Position numbers and translations under genes: made by a program. Below, one piece after another: positions 44,466 through 53,217 of a DNA stretch of 64,000 nucleotides. The DNA comes from Elusimicrobiaceae bacterium (lineage in GTDB: Bacteria; Elusimicrobiota; Elusimicrobia; Elusimicrobiales; Elusimicrobiaceae). Below the pieces are notes generated by a model. It did not search any database and was not told where the DNA came from. It saw nothing but the letters and a program-made list of their open reading frames with translations. Numbering within the stretch: the first letter of the stretch is position 1; every line of letters starts with the position of its first letter. The stretch lies in NCBI GenBank assembly GCA_017525025.1, contig JAFXUJ010000007.1:352272-416271 (forward strand). The letters run 5' to 3'.

Positions 44466-46013
44466 CTACTTATCTGTTAAAAAATGGCACCCGACAGAAT
44501 GCTTGTTTTTTAAGGCCGCATAGGTAATTAACAACGCCGTTTGGGTACCGTTGCGCAAATCTAAGAGTTCTTGGCACAAAGCTGTACCTTTATAGAAAGC
44601 GTCAATTTCATTATGCAAGTGCCGCAAGATTTTTTCTGCCCGGCTTAAGTGGACTGCGCTACGCAAAAGGCCCACATAATTCCACATGGTGCTGCGCAAG
44701 GTAGATAAATCTTGTTTCACCAAGTTCAAGTCTGGCGTGCTTGAGGGAACTATCCACGGTTTAGGCGTTGGAATCCGGAATTGCTCCGCAGCAATATCCT
44801 GTGCGTCTGCGCGGGCACACAAATATCCCATGGCCACCGCTTCCAATAAAGAAGTACTGGCTAAGCGATTCGCTCCGTGGTAACCGGTACAAGCCGTTTC
44901 ACCGATAGCATTTAAATGTTTGATGTTCGTACGCCCTTGCGGAGTGGCATATACCCCTCCACAAAAATAGTGCGCTGCCGGAACTACCGGCACGGGTTGT
45001 TTTGTGATATCAAAACCTTCTTCCAAACATTTGTGATAAATTGCCGGGAAACGCTCTTTTGTTTCGTACGCCGGGCGGTGGGTAATATCCAAATATACTA
45101 CATCATGGGAGGTATTCAGCCGTTCTTGTTCAATCGCACGAGCCACAATATCACGCGGGGCCAAATCTTTTAGCGGATGATACCGCTGCATAAAAGCCTC
45201 ACCGTTTACGTTACGCAAAATAGCACCTTCCCCACGTAAAGCTTCGGAAAGAAGAAAACTTTTCCCTTGGGCAAAAACCGTGGGGTGGAACTGGACAAAT
45301 TCCATGTTCATCACGCGTGCCCCTACGCGGTAGGCCATGGCAATCCCATGCCCGTACGAATGGGCAGCATTTGTGGTATAGCGGTACACTTGCCCCACTC
45401 CCCCTGTAGCCAAAATAGTTTTTTTAGCGGTTACGGCAAATACGTCTTTCGTTGTGTTATCCAGTACATACGCGCCAAATACCGTCAGCGGTTCGTAACG
45501 ATCCAGCGGATCAACCGAAGAGTGTGAAAAAGTAAGTAAATCAATCGCGGATGAATTTTCCAATACCTTAATATGCGGGTTACGACGCACCGCTTCTTGC
45601 AAAGAAGATAACAGGGCATGCCCGGTGGTATCTTTAGAATAGATGATACGGTTTTTACGGTGGGCACCTTCCCGCGTAAAACGCAATGCGTGGTGCTCAT
45701 CCCGGTCAAAGTTGACTTCCAAATCGTGCAAAAAGATTTCTTCTATGGCTTGGCAACCGGCTACGGATAAAGTACGCACGGCACTTTCGTTACAAAGCCC
45801 GGCCGTAGCCATGCGAACGTCTTCCACCAAATCATCCAACTGTAACTGCGGCTCATATACAATACCGCCCTGTGCCAAATCACTATTGGCTTGTGACAAT
45901 TCCCCACAGCAAAGCAGCAACGTGTTTAAACCTTGTTTGGCGGCCTCATGCGCGTAAACACAACCGGCTAATCCCGCCCCTATTACTAAGCAATCGGTAT
46001 GAACTATTCTCAT
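44466..46013 (-). CDS. nadB: L-aspartate oxidase
   Basis: A flavoenzyme that oxidises aspartate to iminoaspartate, the first step of de novo NAD synthesis. The 515 residues start with the FAD-binding VIGAGLAGCVYAHEAA and include SDLAQGGIVY, the FTREGAHRKNRI active-site loop and GEAFMQRYHP. Under low oxygen fumarate can be its electron acceptor. nadA and nadC are not adjacent. Confidence 0.94.
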   Translation of the reverse strand: MRIVHTDCLVIGAGLAGCVYAHEAAKQGLNTLLLCCGELSQANSDLAQGGIVYEPQLQLDDLVEDVRMATAGLCNESAVRTLSVAGCQAIEEIFLHDLEVNFDRDEHHALRFTREGAHRKNRIIYSKDTTGHALLSSLQEAVRRNPHIKVLENSSAIDLLTFSHSSVDPLDRYEPLTVFGAYVLDNTTKDVFAVTAKKTILATGGVGQVYRYTTNAAHSYGHGIAMAYRVGARVMNMEFVQFHPTVFAQGKSFLLSEALRGEGAILRNVNGEAFMQRYHPLKDLAPRDIVARAIEQERLNTSHDVVYLDITHRPAYETKERFPAIYHKCLEEGFDITKQPVPVVPAAHYFCGGVYATPQGRTNIKHLNAIGETACTGYHGANRLASTSLLEAVAMGYLCARADAQDIAAEQFRIPTPKPWIVPSSTPDLNLVKQDLSTLRSTMWNYVGLLRSAVHLSRAEKILRHLHNEIDAFYKGTALCQELLDLRNGTQTALLITYAALKNKHSVGCHFLTDK

Positions 46014-46058
46014 ATATATATTATATAAAACCTACACGCAAGGAAATCAGCCCATAAA

Positions 46059-46083
46059 AAATCCGCCCGTGTCGGGCGGATTT
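46059..46083 (-). terminator. intrinsic terminator of the 46597 pilin gene
   Basis: AAATCCGCCCG (46059-46069) pairs with CGGGCGGATTT (46073-46083). T-rich on the minus strand. Confidence 0.88.
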
Positions 46084-46087
46084 AAGA

Positions 46088-46597
46088 TTAAAACGTTTTT
46101 TCACATACGTGCCAGTCGCCACTTTGTGAACACCCGCCACCATATCCAACCGATACACAGAAATTTTTGCCTTCCTCCAAATAGCCGGCACACGTCGGTT
46201 CTTTCCGCGTATTACTGCCAACAACTTCCGAATAGACACGAGCTTGGTACAACCCGGTTCTGCGTTGGGCCACCGTACTGGAACCATTGATGGTAACTAC
46301 AAAATAATTGGTTTGGATGCAATTGTCGGCAGGGGTGGAGCACTCCTGCATATTTTCAAATGCAATATCCAATTGTTTTTTGTTTGTAGTGGTAGCTCCA
46401 TTATTTTCATAAGTATACCGGTCTACCGCTTCCTGTATGGTAGTGGCAATGTTTAGAGCGTCGTTAAAGCGGCTGCGTTCAATAGCTTTTTTGTACGTAC
46501 CCGCTCCGATAGCGGTCAAAATAGATAGAATAATAACCACCGCTAACAACTCGGCCAGAGTAAACCCTTTGCCAAAACCCATATTTGCATGTTTCAT
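46088..46597 (-). CDS. type IV pilin-like prepilin
   Basis: The 169-residue protein has the leader MKHANMGFGKG and helix FTLAELLAVVIILSILTAIG with Glu 5 of the mature form. The globular part has several cysteines (ECSTPADNC, PTCAG, FCVSVGYGGGC, HVC) likely paired as disulfides. It is divergent from a second pilin gene at 46728, with 130 bp between, and is monocistronic. Confidence 0.92.
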   Translation of the reverse strand: MKHANMGFGKGFTLAELLAVVIILSILTAIGAGTYKKAIERSRFNDALNIATTIQEAVDRYTYENNGATTTNKKQLDIAFENMQECSTPADNCIQTNYFVVTINGSSTVAQRRTGLYQARVYSEVVGSNTRKEPTCAGYLEEGKNFCVSVGYGGGCSQSGDWHVCEKTF

Positions 46598-46679
46598 AAG
46601 AACCTCTTTAAATCTAAATTTTACTGCCTATTTTCATTATAACCTTTTTTGAGCGAGTTGCAAGCCCCTGATAAAAAAT

Positions 46680-46708
46680 TTGAAAAAATTTAAGAAAACC
46701 GTTATACT
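46680..46708 (+). promoter_or_regulatory. sigma70-type promoter of the 46728 pilin
   Basis: TTGAAA at 46680-46685 and TATACT at 46703-46708 with an ideal 17-nt spacer; AAGGAG follows before the ATG. Confidence 0.65.
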
Positions 46709-46727
46709 AGTTATTAAGGAGATTATT

Positions 46728-47207
46728 ATGTTAAAAAAGAAACTTGGTTTTACCTTGATGGAATTGCTGGCGGTAGTGTTAATTATTTCCATGTTAACGT
46801 CTATTGCGTTGCCCAAATACCAACGGACCATTGAACGGGCCGCTTCTACCGAAGCCTTGGTTAATTTACGTTCGCTTTTTGAATCGGCCAAACGGTTTAG
46901 AGCGGCTAATTCGTCTGCGCCTCAGCGTCTGCGCGGGTTGGACGTATCCTTTTTTGATGCTTCTACCCAAGAGGGTAACAACTTTGCTTTGGGAAAGTAT
47001 GACTATACATTTTCCCCGACCAGCATATCTGCTTGCCGCCGGACCGGAAATTACTGCTTTGTCATGTATTATAACCACCCCTCGTTAGGAAGGGACACCC
47101 TTACTTGTCTGCTTTCGCCTGCGGGTGGAAAGTATGACTGGTTATGCGAGGCCCTTGGCGAAGAAGATGCCAGCTTGGGGGCTAACGAGTTCATTATCCG
47201 TGGATAA
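46728..47207 (+). CDS. type IV pilin-like prepilin
   Basis: Starting at the ATG after AAGGAG gives MLKKKLGFTLMELLAVVLII and 159 residues. A start 48 nt upstream is in frame but lies in the -35 box, so it is rejected. The prepilin cut would fall after Gly 7, leaving FTLMELL with Glu 5. The globular domain has cysteines in ISACRRTGNYC, LTCLL and WLCEAL. Single gene with its own promoter and terminator. Confidence 0.92.
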   Translation: MLKKKLGFTLMELLAVVLIISMLTSIALPKYQRTIERAASTEALVNLRSLFESAKRFRAANSSAPQRLRGLDVSFFDASTQEGNNFALGKYDYTFSPTSISACRRTGNYCFVMYYNHPSLGRDTLTCLLSPAGGKYDWLCEALGEEDASLGANEFIIRG

Positions 47208-47229
47208 ACCCACACCTTATGTTATCTAA

Positions 47230-47258
47230 AAAAGCCGCTCACAAAAGCGGCTTTTTTT
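47230..47258. terminator. bidirectional intrinsic terminator
   Basis: AAAAGCCGCT (47230-47239) pairs with AGCGGCTTTT (47246-47255). It serves the pilin and the helicase gene. Confidence 0.88.
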
Positions 47259-47266
47259 CGTATAAG

Positions 47267-48754
47267 TTAGCGGCGTTTATGTTTTTTAACCGTTTTTTTA
47301 TGTGTAAAATTGCGCTCTTTCTTCTCTTGAGTACGAAGACTTTTTTTACTCACGCCTACTTTTAACGTGCGAAAGGAAGAAGACGGATATGCCGGGGTAG
47401 CCAACACCTGTGCCGCACGAAACGCCTTTTGAAAAGTTTTTATTTTAACGTGGGAAACTTGTTTTTCACGTTGTTCGCGTCTCAACTCCTCCCCTTGCGG
47501 CAAATGAACCTCGCCCGATTTGAGCAACTCCTTTGCTCGCTGGGTTGCGGCCGAGCGAGCAACCGGACGCACCGTTTTAGAACGGCGGCTTTTACCGTGG
47601 GCAGCACCTTCTTCCTGCGCGACAAATTTAGGAGTGGGAAGAGGCAAAATAGTCTTGGCAACTATTTTTACCGGAGATGAAAAACGCGTAACTTTACAAA
47701 TTTCCTTCCATTTATCTTCCTCACCTGCCACAAAAGAAATAGAACTTCCCACCGCGCCCGCACGTCCTGTTCGGCCGATACGGTGGATATAATCTTCCGG
47801 TGATTGCGGCAAATCATAATTGATAACGTGTGCGATATGCGGCACGTCAATTCCGCGAGCAGCCACATCCGTAGCGACTAAAATCCGTACCGTTTGATTT
47901 TTGAAAAATTCCAACACTTGACGACGGCGGTTTTGGCGCAAATCTCCGTGCAGGGCATTGGCTTTTTGGCCATACAATTTAAGTTGTTTGGCCAATCGCT
48001 CTGCCCCGTGTTTCGTACGCGTAAAAATGAGAATGGACCCGAAGCGCGTATTTAATTCGTGCAATAATTGCGGCAGTTTTTCGCGAATGTCCAAGCGTAC
48101 CATTTCTTGCAACACCAAATCAACCGGAGCCACTACCGAGCCGATCTGCACCCGTAGTGGGTTGTGTAAAAACTCACCCGCCAGTTGTGTTACGTCTTGC
48201 GGCAACGTAGCCGAAAACAGTAACGTATGGCGCGGAACCGGCAGAGCTCCGACGATGCGACGCATATCGTCAATAAATCCCATGTCTAACATGCGGTCTG
48301 TTTCATCCAGCACCAAGATATGCGTACAACGCAAATCAATGCTTTTGCGTTGCATATGGTCTATCACGCGCCCGGGGGTAGCCACTATCAGCCGCGGTTT
48401 ACTGCGAAGCTGCGCAAATTGTTTGTGGATATTATCCCCCCCAATAATTAGTACCGCCGGTAAATCTGTTTGTTGGGTTAGTTTATTCCACTCTTCAAAT
48501 GTTTGCTGGGCCAATTCCCGTGTGGGCGATAAAACAAGTGCATTTTGTGCGGGATTATCTTGTAAGCGAACGGCTAATGGCAGCAGAAAAGCCAAGGTCT
48601 TACCCGTACCCGTTTGGGCCGTGGCCAACACATCCCGCCCGGCAAGAGCCGTACCGATAACAGCCGCTTGTACCGGGGTAGGTGTTGTAATGCCTTGCGC
48701 GGTTAGGGCGCGGCATAAAAATTCAGGCAGAGAAGCAAAAACAGTGTCTTTCAT
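47267..48754 (-). CDS. DEAD-box RNA helicase, RhlE-like
   Basis: A 495-residue ATP-dependent RNA helicase. Motifs in order: Q motif TPVQAAVIG, Walker A ATAQTGTGKT, PTRELAQQ, TPGR, motif II read as DETD (LDETDRMLDMGF), SAT, then HRIGRTGRAG. The C-terminal 120 residues are Lys/Arg-rich and probably bind RNA. The likely role is ribosome assembly or RNA turnover. It is 2 nt downstream of the ABC-F gene, so they form one unit. Confidence 0.93.
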   Translation of the reverse strand: MKDTVFASLPEFLCRALTAQGITTPTPVQAAVIGTALAGRDVLATAQTGTGKTLAFLLPLAVRLQDNPAQNALVLSPTRELAQQTFEEWNKLTQQTDLPAVLIIGGDNIHKQFAQLRSKPRLIVATPGRVIDHMQRKSIDLRCTHILVLDETDRMLDMGFIDDMRRIVGALPVPRHTLLFSATLPQDVTQLAGEFLHNPLRVQIGSVVAPVDLVLQEMVRLDIREKLPQLLHELNTRFGSILIFTRTKHGAERLAKQLKLYGQKANALHGDLRQNRRRQVLEFFKNQTVRILVATDVAARGIDVPHIAHVINYDLPQSPEDYIHRIGRTGRAGAVGSSISFVAGEEDKWKEICKVTRFSSPVKIVAKTILPLPTPKFVAQEEGAAHGKSRRSKTVRPVARSAATQRAKELLKSGEVHLPQGEELRREQREKQVSHVKIKTFQKAFRAAQVLATPAYPSSSFRTLKVGVSKKSLRTQEKKERNFTHKKTVKKHKRR

Positions 48755-48756
48755 AC

Positions 48757-50604
48757 TTACGCAGCGGAAGCGACTTCACACTCCTCATTTAGACGCAACC
48801 AATCTTCTTCCAAATCTTTTAGCTGTGCGGTTAAAAGCGCCAATTCAATACTGCTATCCGCCGAGTAGGCAACCAACAGTTGTTCTTCCAATAATTTTTT
48901 TCGGGCAGAAATTTTTTCTATTTTTTCATCCAAGGCACGAATTTCTTTTTTTAACGGAGCTACTCTGGCACGTCTTGCAGCCGCCTCTTTGCGGGCTTGT
49001 TCTTTGGAAGTCATTTTATCGCTCGCCAAATCATTGCGGTCATTGTTTTTTAAAAGTTGGGCTTTATAATCTTCCAAATCGCCCATGAAATTTTGGCATG
49101 TACCGTGACGAACAATCCACAAAGTATCACAGGTAAGTTCAATCACGTGCAAGTCATGCGTAATGAGTACTACGGCACCCGTATATGCGTTGAGCGCTTC
49201 CAGCAACGCCTGGCGCGATTGCAAATCCAAATGATTGGTCGGCTCGTCTAAAATAAGCAAATGCGGAGCATCTTTGGTAATAAGGGCCAATAACAAGCGC
49301 GATTTTTCCCCGCCGGAGAGTTGCCCGATTAATGTATCAGACTTGGCTTTATTCAACCCAAAAGCCCCCAGTTGGGCGCGGATTTGCGTCTCGGTAGCCA
49401 GGGGCATCACGGCCGAAAGTTGTTCATACGGGGTTTTCTCCACATCTAATTCTTCCGTTTGGTGTTGGGAAAAATAAGCAATCTTCATCTTTTTAGCCAA
49501 CGTCATTTTCCCGCTCATGAGTAGTAACCGGTGGGATAAAATTTTAGCTAAGGTAGATTTACCGTTTCCATTGGCCCCCAACAAAGCAATCCGGTCATCC
49601 GGCTCTATACGTAAATTTAAATTTTGTAATACCGGTTTATCATCGTATCCGGCCACTCCGTTTTCTATCGTTACCAACGCATTTTGCAAACGCTCGGGGG
49701 AAGGAAATTCAAAATGAGCTTGCGGATCTTTAGGAATTTGCGGAGCCGCTCCTAATTTTTCAATCATTTTAATACGACTTTGCGCCTGTTTGGCTTTGGT
49801 GGCTTTGTAACGGAACCGATCCACAAATGATTGTAAGTGGGCCACTACACGCTCGTGTTTAGCGGCGGCTAATTTAGCCCCTTCTATGGCAGCGGCACGG
49901 GTTTTTTCGTACGTGTCATAATTACCGTTATACAGTTTAAGCTGGGTATCTTCCACGTGGATAATCTTATCGCACAAACGATTTAAGATGTGGCGGTCGT
50001 GGCTGATAATAAAAATTGTTTTATCCAAACGCGTTAAATAATTTTCCAACCATAAAGCTGTTTCTAAATCTAAGTGGTTCGTCGGCTCATCCAACAGCAA
50101 ACAGTTGGACGGGGCATACAAGGTGGCCGCCAAATTCGCCCGCACTTGCCATCCTCCGGAAAATTCTTGCAAAGGACGGTTAAAATCTTCATTCACAAAC
50201 CCGAGTCCGCTTAAAATAGCACTGGCCCGTGCCTGTGCACTATGCGCTCCTAAAAATTCCAATTTATCAAATACTTCCGCCATACGCTGGCCGGAAATAG
50301 ACGGATTTTCCAATTCTTTCTCCAAGCGGGTTAACTCTTTGTCGGCGGCTAACACATAAGAAAGAAGGGGTACGGAAGGATCCGCAATATCCTGCGCAAC
50401 GGAGGCAATTTGGGTACTGCGGGATATTTCTATTTTTCCCCCATCCGGAGAAAATTTTCCCTCAATAAGTTTAAAAAGCGTACTTTTGCCACATCCGTTC
50501 GGGCCCACCAGCCCCACTTTCTGTCCGTCTTGAATCATGACAGAAGTGTCCTCAAACAAAGTGCGCAAGCCAAAATGAAAGGAAAGATTTTGTATATCAA
50601 TCAT
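48757..50604 (-). CDS. ABC-F ATPase, YheS-like
   Basis: A 615-residue soluble protein with two ABC domains and no membrane spans. Walker A sites are GPNGCGKST and GANGNGKST; signature motifs are LQEFSGGW and LSGGEKSR. The linker FVDRFRYKATKAKQAQSRIK is the tip motif of the YheS subgroup. ABC-F proteins bind the ribosomal E site and relieve stalled translation. A C-terminal coiled coil (about 540-610) completes it. Confidence 0.93.
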   Translation of the reverse strand: MIDIQNLSFHFGLRTLFEDTSVMIQDGQKVGLVGPNGCGKSTLFKLIEGKFSPDGGKIEISRSTQIASVAQDIADPSVPLLSYVLAADKELTRLEKELENPSISGQRMAEVFDKLEFLGAHSAQARASAILSGLGFVNEDFNRPLQEFSGGWQVRANLAATLYAPSNCLLLDEPTNHLDLETALWLENYLTRLDKTIFIISHDRHILNRLCDKIIHVEDTQLKLYNGNYDTYEKTRAAAIEGAKLAAAKHERVVAHLQSFVDRFRYKATKAKQAQSRIKMIEKLGAAPQIPKDPQAHFEFPSPERLQNALVTIENGVAGYDDKPVLQNLNLRIEPDDRIALLGANGNGKSTLAKILSHRLLLMSGKMTLAKKMKIAYFSQHQTEELDVEKTPYEQLSAVMPLATETQIRAQLGAFGLNKAKSDTLIGQLSGGEKSRLLLALITKDAPHLLILDEPTNHLDLQSRQALLEALNAYTGAVVLITHDLHVIELTCDTLWIVRHGTCQNFMGDLEDYKAQLLKNNDRNDLASDKMTSKEQARKEAAARRARVAPLKKEIRALDEKIEKISARKKLLEEQLLVAYSADSSIELALLTAQLKDLEEDWLRLNEECEVASAA

Positions 50605-50767
50605 ACTTGCATATATTTTACCAAATATTCTACCGACTAAAAAACCATAAAAGATAATCGTTTTTATGACGAAACAAGAATGGGATTTGTTTTTATCTGT
50701 TTTTTAAATTACCTATACAAACTTGACTTTTTGCCAAATTTGATAAAATAGCAACAAAGAGTGTTTT

Positions 50768-51925
50768 ATGACCCGCGAATTTTTAGCTATTGATTTTTAC
50801 GGAAACGAGCTCATTGCCGTAATTGCCGTATTTGATGATGAAACGGACTCCTTACGGGTGCGCCACGCGTTGCGCCGTCCGTGTAAATCATTTTCGGGGG
50901 CGTTTGTCCGTGACATGGAAGGGGCCAAACAAGAGTTAGCGGCCGTCTTTGAAGAAATTGCGGAATATACTTCCAATTCGCTAAGTGTAGTAGTAGGGCT
51001 AAGAGGAAGTTTTCTCTCTTTTAAACGCTCCAGCGGGTTTCATTCAATTGCCTCACGAAACCGCATCATAGGTATGCACGAAATAGAAGCCGCCTTACAA
51101 AATTCCGTTCCCACCACATTAAGCGATACGTTGCACGTCTTGGACATATTGCCGCAATCTTATACCGTAGATGGCAATATCGGTATTATCAATCCAAAAG
51201 GCATGAGTGGATTTACCTTGGAAGTAGAAACTTTTCTGTCTTTAGCGGTGGTAACTCATTTAAACACGCTAGATAGCGTATTTTCTGCTTGCGGTTGCCG
51301 AGAATACCTGCCCCTTCCGTCAATCATAGCGCAAGGAGACCAACTGATCCGGCCGGAAGAACAGCAAGCCGGGTGTCTGCTGCTGGACATTGGGCAAAAT
51401 TTATCTTCCGCTTTGATGTATCATAAAGGCTCTTTGGTAGAGGCGTGGGAAATACCCTTTGGTAAGGACCGGATAGCCGAAGCCCTGGCGGAACTCTTGC
51501 AAAATGATCTGGATACGGCCCGGGAAGTTTTAAAAACCTACGAACCCGGCACAGATGAAATCATTGATGAAGTGTTGGAAGATGCCTCGGGGAAACTGCT
51601 TGTATCCATAAAAAAAGAACTTCTGCAATCACTTATTTACTTGCAACATCCATCTTCCCAATTGATCTTGTGCGGAAGTGCCGCCAACAAAACCTTGCTA
51701 AAAGCATGTAAAAACACATTTAACGCACGTAAAGCACGCTTAGCTGCTCCCGAAAATCTGGTAACAGATTGCGGAGATGCCGATCAGCCCTCCTATGCAG
51801 GTGCGCTGTCCTTAATCAGCAACGCACTATTACGCGAATCACACGAACTGGGTGCCACCCCTGAAAAAGCAACCGGAATTATTGACGGTTTGCTTGATAA
51901 GCTGGGAATAAACGAATTGTTTTAG
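50768..51925 (+). CDS. divergent FtsA-like actin-fold protein
   Basis: The 385-residue product aligns by eye with FtsA across its length: MTREFLAIDFYGNELIAVIA, an SHS2-type segment near residues 95-165 (PQSYTVDGNIGI and NPKGMSGFTLEVETF), then a LLLDIGQNLSSALMYHKGS segment at the place of the second phosphate loop. In ordinary FtsA that loop is DIGGGTT; here the Gly-Gly-Thr residues are absent. It ends in a short amphipathic helix (GIIDGLLDKLGINELF) that could bind membrane. No ftsZ is adjacent. It may be a divisome or pilus (PilM-like) adaptor. Confidence 0.7.
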   Translation: MTREFLAIDFYGNELIAVIAVFDDETDSLRVRHALRRPCKSFSGAFVRDMEGAKQELAAVFEEIAEYTSNSLSVVVGLRGSFLSFKRSSGFHSIASRNRIIGMHEIEAALQNSVPTTLSDTLHVLDILPQSYTVDGNIGIINPKGMSGFTLEVETFLSLAVVTHLNTLDSVFSACGCREYLPLPSIIAQGDQLIRPEEQQAGCLLLDIGQNLSSALMYHKGSLVEAWEIPFGKDRIAEALAELLQNDLDTAREVLKTYEPGTDEIIDEVLEDASGKLLVSIKKELLQSLIYLQHPSSQLILCGSAANKTLLKACKNTFNARKARLAAPENLVTDCGDADQPSYAGALSLISNALLRESHELGATPEKATGIIDGLLDKLGINELF

Positions 51926-51932
51926 CTTTCCC

Positions 51933-51960
51933 TTGAAAAAAATCAAAATAACACTATACT
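51933..51960 (+). promoter_or_regulatory. sigma70-type promoter of the ankyrin gene
   Basis: TTGAAA at 51933-51938 and TATACT at 51955-51960, 16-nt spacer. GGGAGG precedes the ATG at 52000. Confidence 0.6.
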
Positions 51961-51999
51961 ATGTGTATATTTTATTGCTCGTAGTAATCGGGAGGGCCT

Positions 52000-53064
52000 A
52001 TGAAAAAGATTTATACCCTGGCCAGTTTACTGCTGGTCTTAGTTGTTTCTGCACAGGCAACACCGGCTAAAGTCGGTAATAAACAAATGAGCTTACACAA
52101 GCGGATCTCTTCGCAGGTTTCATCTACCGCCAAGGATTCCCGGCCGGATAAGCTTTTGAAGGCCTGTAAAGATGGTGATATCAAAACCGTTAAACATTTC
52201 TTGGACAAACACCAAGGTCGCAAAGATTTTGATATCAATGATATACGAGACGAATATGGGAATACCCCGTTAATCTTAGCGAGTGATGCCGGGCACATGG
52301 AAATTGTAGACAGATTATTACAAGTACCCGGGATCAAGGTAGATGCCCGCCGTTTTGAAACGGGAATGACCGCGTTGATGTATGCCATTGTCCATGAACG
52401 CACAGAGGTCGTTTTACTGTTGCTGCAGCATAAAGCCAGCGTAAAGATAAAAGACTACGCGGACAAAACGCCCCTGATGCATGCTGCGCGCACCCGAAAC
52501 GGAGATCTGGTGGATTTCGTCCTCAGTGCTTTAAACAAGCGCAACCAAATGGAACAAGTTATCAACGCACGGGACGAAAAAGGACGCACGGCTCTTATAC
52601 ATGCGTGTTCTGTCCCACAACGTTACAAACAACGCAATGACGGAGCCGACCCGTCTGTACAAGATTTAGTGTTGTTCGGGAATGCGGATGTAAACATCCA
52701 AGACAATAACGGACAAACGGCTTTAATGCATACGGCAATTACGGGTGATAGACCAACATTTTTTACTTTAATGTACGGTCTGGATGTATCCACTCGGCCC
52801 GATTGCAACTTGCAAGATAAAGAAGGGAGAACGGCCTTCATGTTGGCCATTATCTCTCTGACCGAGGCCCTGAATACCAACGCCTCCGGCAAAGAAATTA
52901 CCGAACGCAAAAAACTTATTGTAGATATGTTGGAAGCGGATAAGAAACCCAACGTATTGCTGGCTGATAAGCATGGGATGACTGCGGTTGATTATGCCAA
53001 AGAAACCAAAGATGAAATGATCGTACAAATGCTTAAAATAGCCGCCGCGGAACAAGCACGGTAA
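52000..53064 (+). CDS. secreted ankyrin-repeat protein
   Basis: The 354-residue protein has a signal peptide (cleavage after SAQA, residue 20). About seven ankyrin repeats follow (for example GNTPLILASDAGHMEIVDRL, GMTALMYAIVHERTEVVLLL and KGRTALIHAC). Ankyrins mediate protein binding; in the periplasm the partner is unknown. Own promoter, terminator downstream. Confidence 0.9.
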   Translation: MKKIYTLASLLLVLVVSAQATPAKVGNKQMSLHKRISSQVSSTAKDSRPDKLLKACKDGDIKTVKHFLDKHQGRKDFDINDIRDEYGNTPLILASDAGHMEIVDRLLQVPGIKVDARRFETGMTALMYAIVHERTEVVLLLLQHKASVKIKDYADKTPLMHAARTRNGDLVDFVLSALNKRNQMEQVINARDEKGRTALIHACSVPQRYKQRNDGADPSVQDLVLFGNADVNIQDNNGQTALMHTAITGDRPTFFTLMYGLDVSTRPDCNLQDKEGRTAFMLAIISLTEALNTNASGKEITERKKLIVDMLEADKKPNVLLADKHGMTAVDYAKETKDEMIVQMLKIAAAEQAR

Positions 53065-53089
53065 TCTGACCAATAAACCTAGTACTTAT

Positions 53090-53118
53090 ATCCCCCGGAC
53101 TATCCGGGGGATTTTTAT
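53090..53118 (+). terminator. intrinsic terminator of the ankyrin gene
   Basis: ATCCCCCGGA (53090-53099) pairs with TCCGGGGGAT (53103-53112) over CTA, then a T-run. Confidence 0.9.
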
Positions 53119-53143
53119 TTTCACAAAACATATCCCAAACTCC

Positions 53144-53174
53144 TTTGACAGTTAATTCTGTCAAAAGTTACAAT
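53144..53174 (+). promoter_or_regulatory. adhE promoter with palindromic operator
   Basis: TTGACA (53145-53150) and TACAAT (53169-53174) are 18 nt apart. TTTGACAG (53144-53151) and CTGTCAAA (53158-53165) form an 8-bp inverted repeat overlapping the -35 box. A repressor bound there would block transcription; a redox regulator would suit adhE, but the sequence is not a textbook Rex site. Confidence 0.6.
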
Positions 53175-53217
53175 ATAAACAATACCCCTGTTTAGTTTTA
53201 AACAAGAGGAGAAAAAC

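Noticed and set aside
47958..49088. 376-codon plus-strand frame
   Set aside because: Antisense to the helicase and ABC-F genes, both with full sets of motifs; Cys/Ser/Arg-rich shadow composition.
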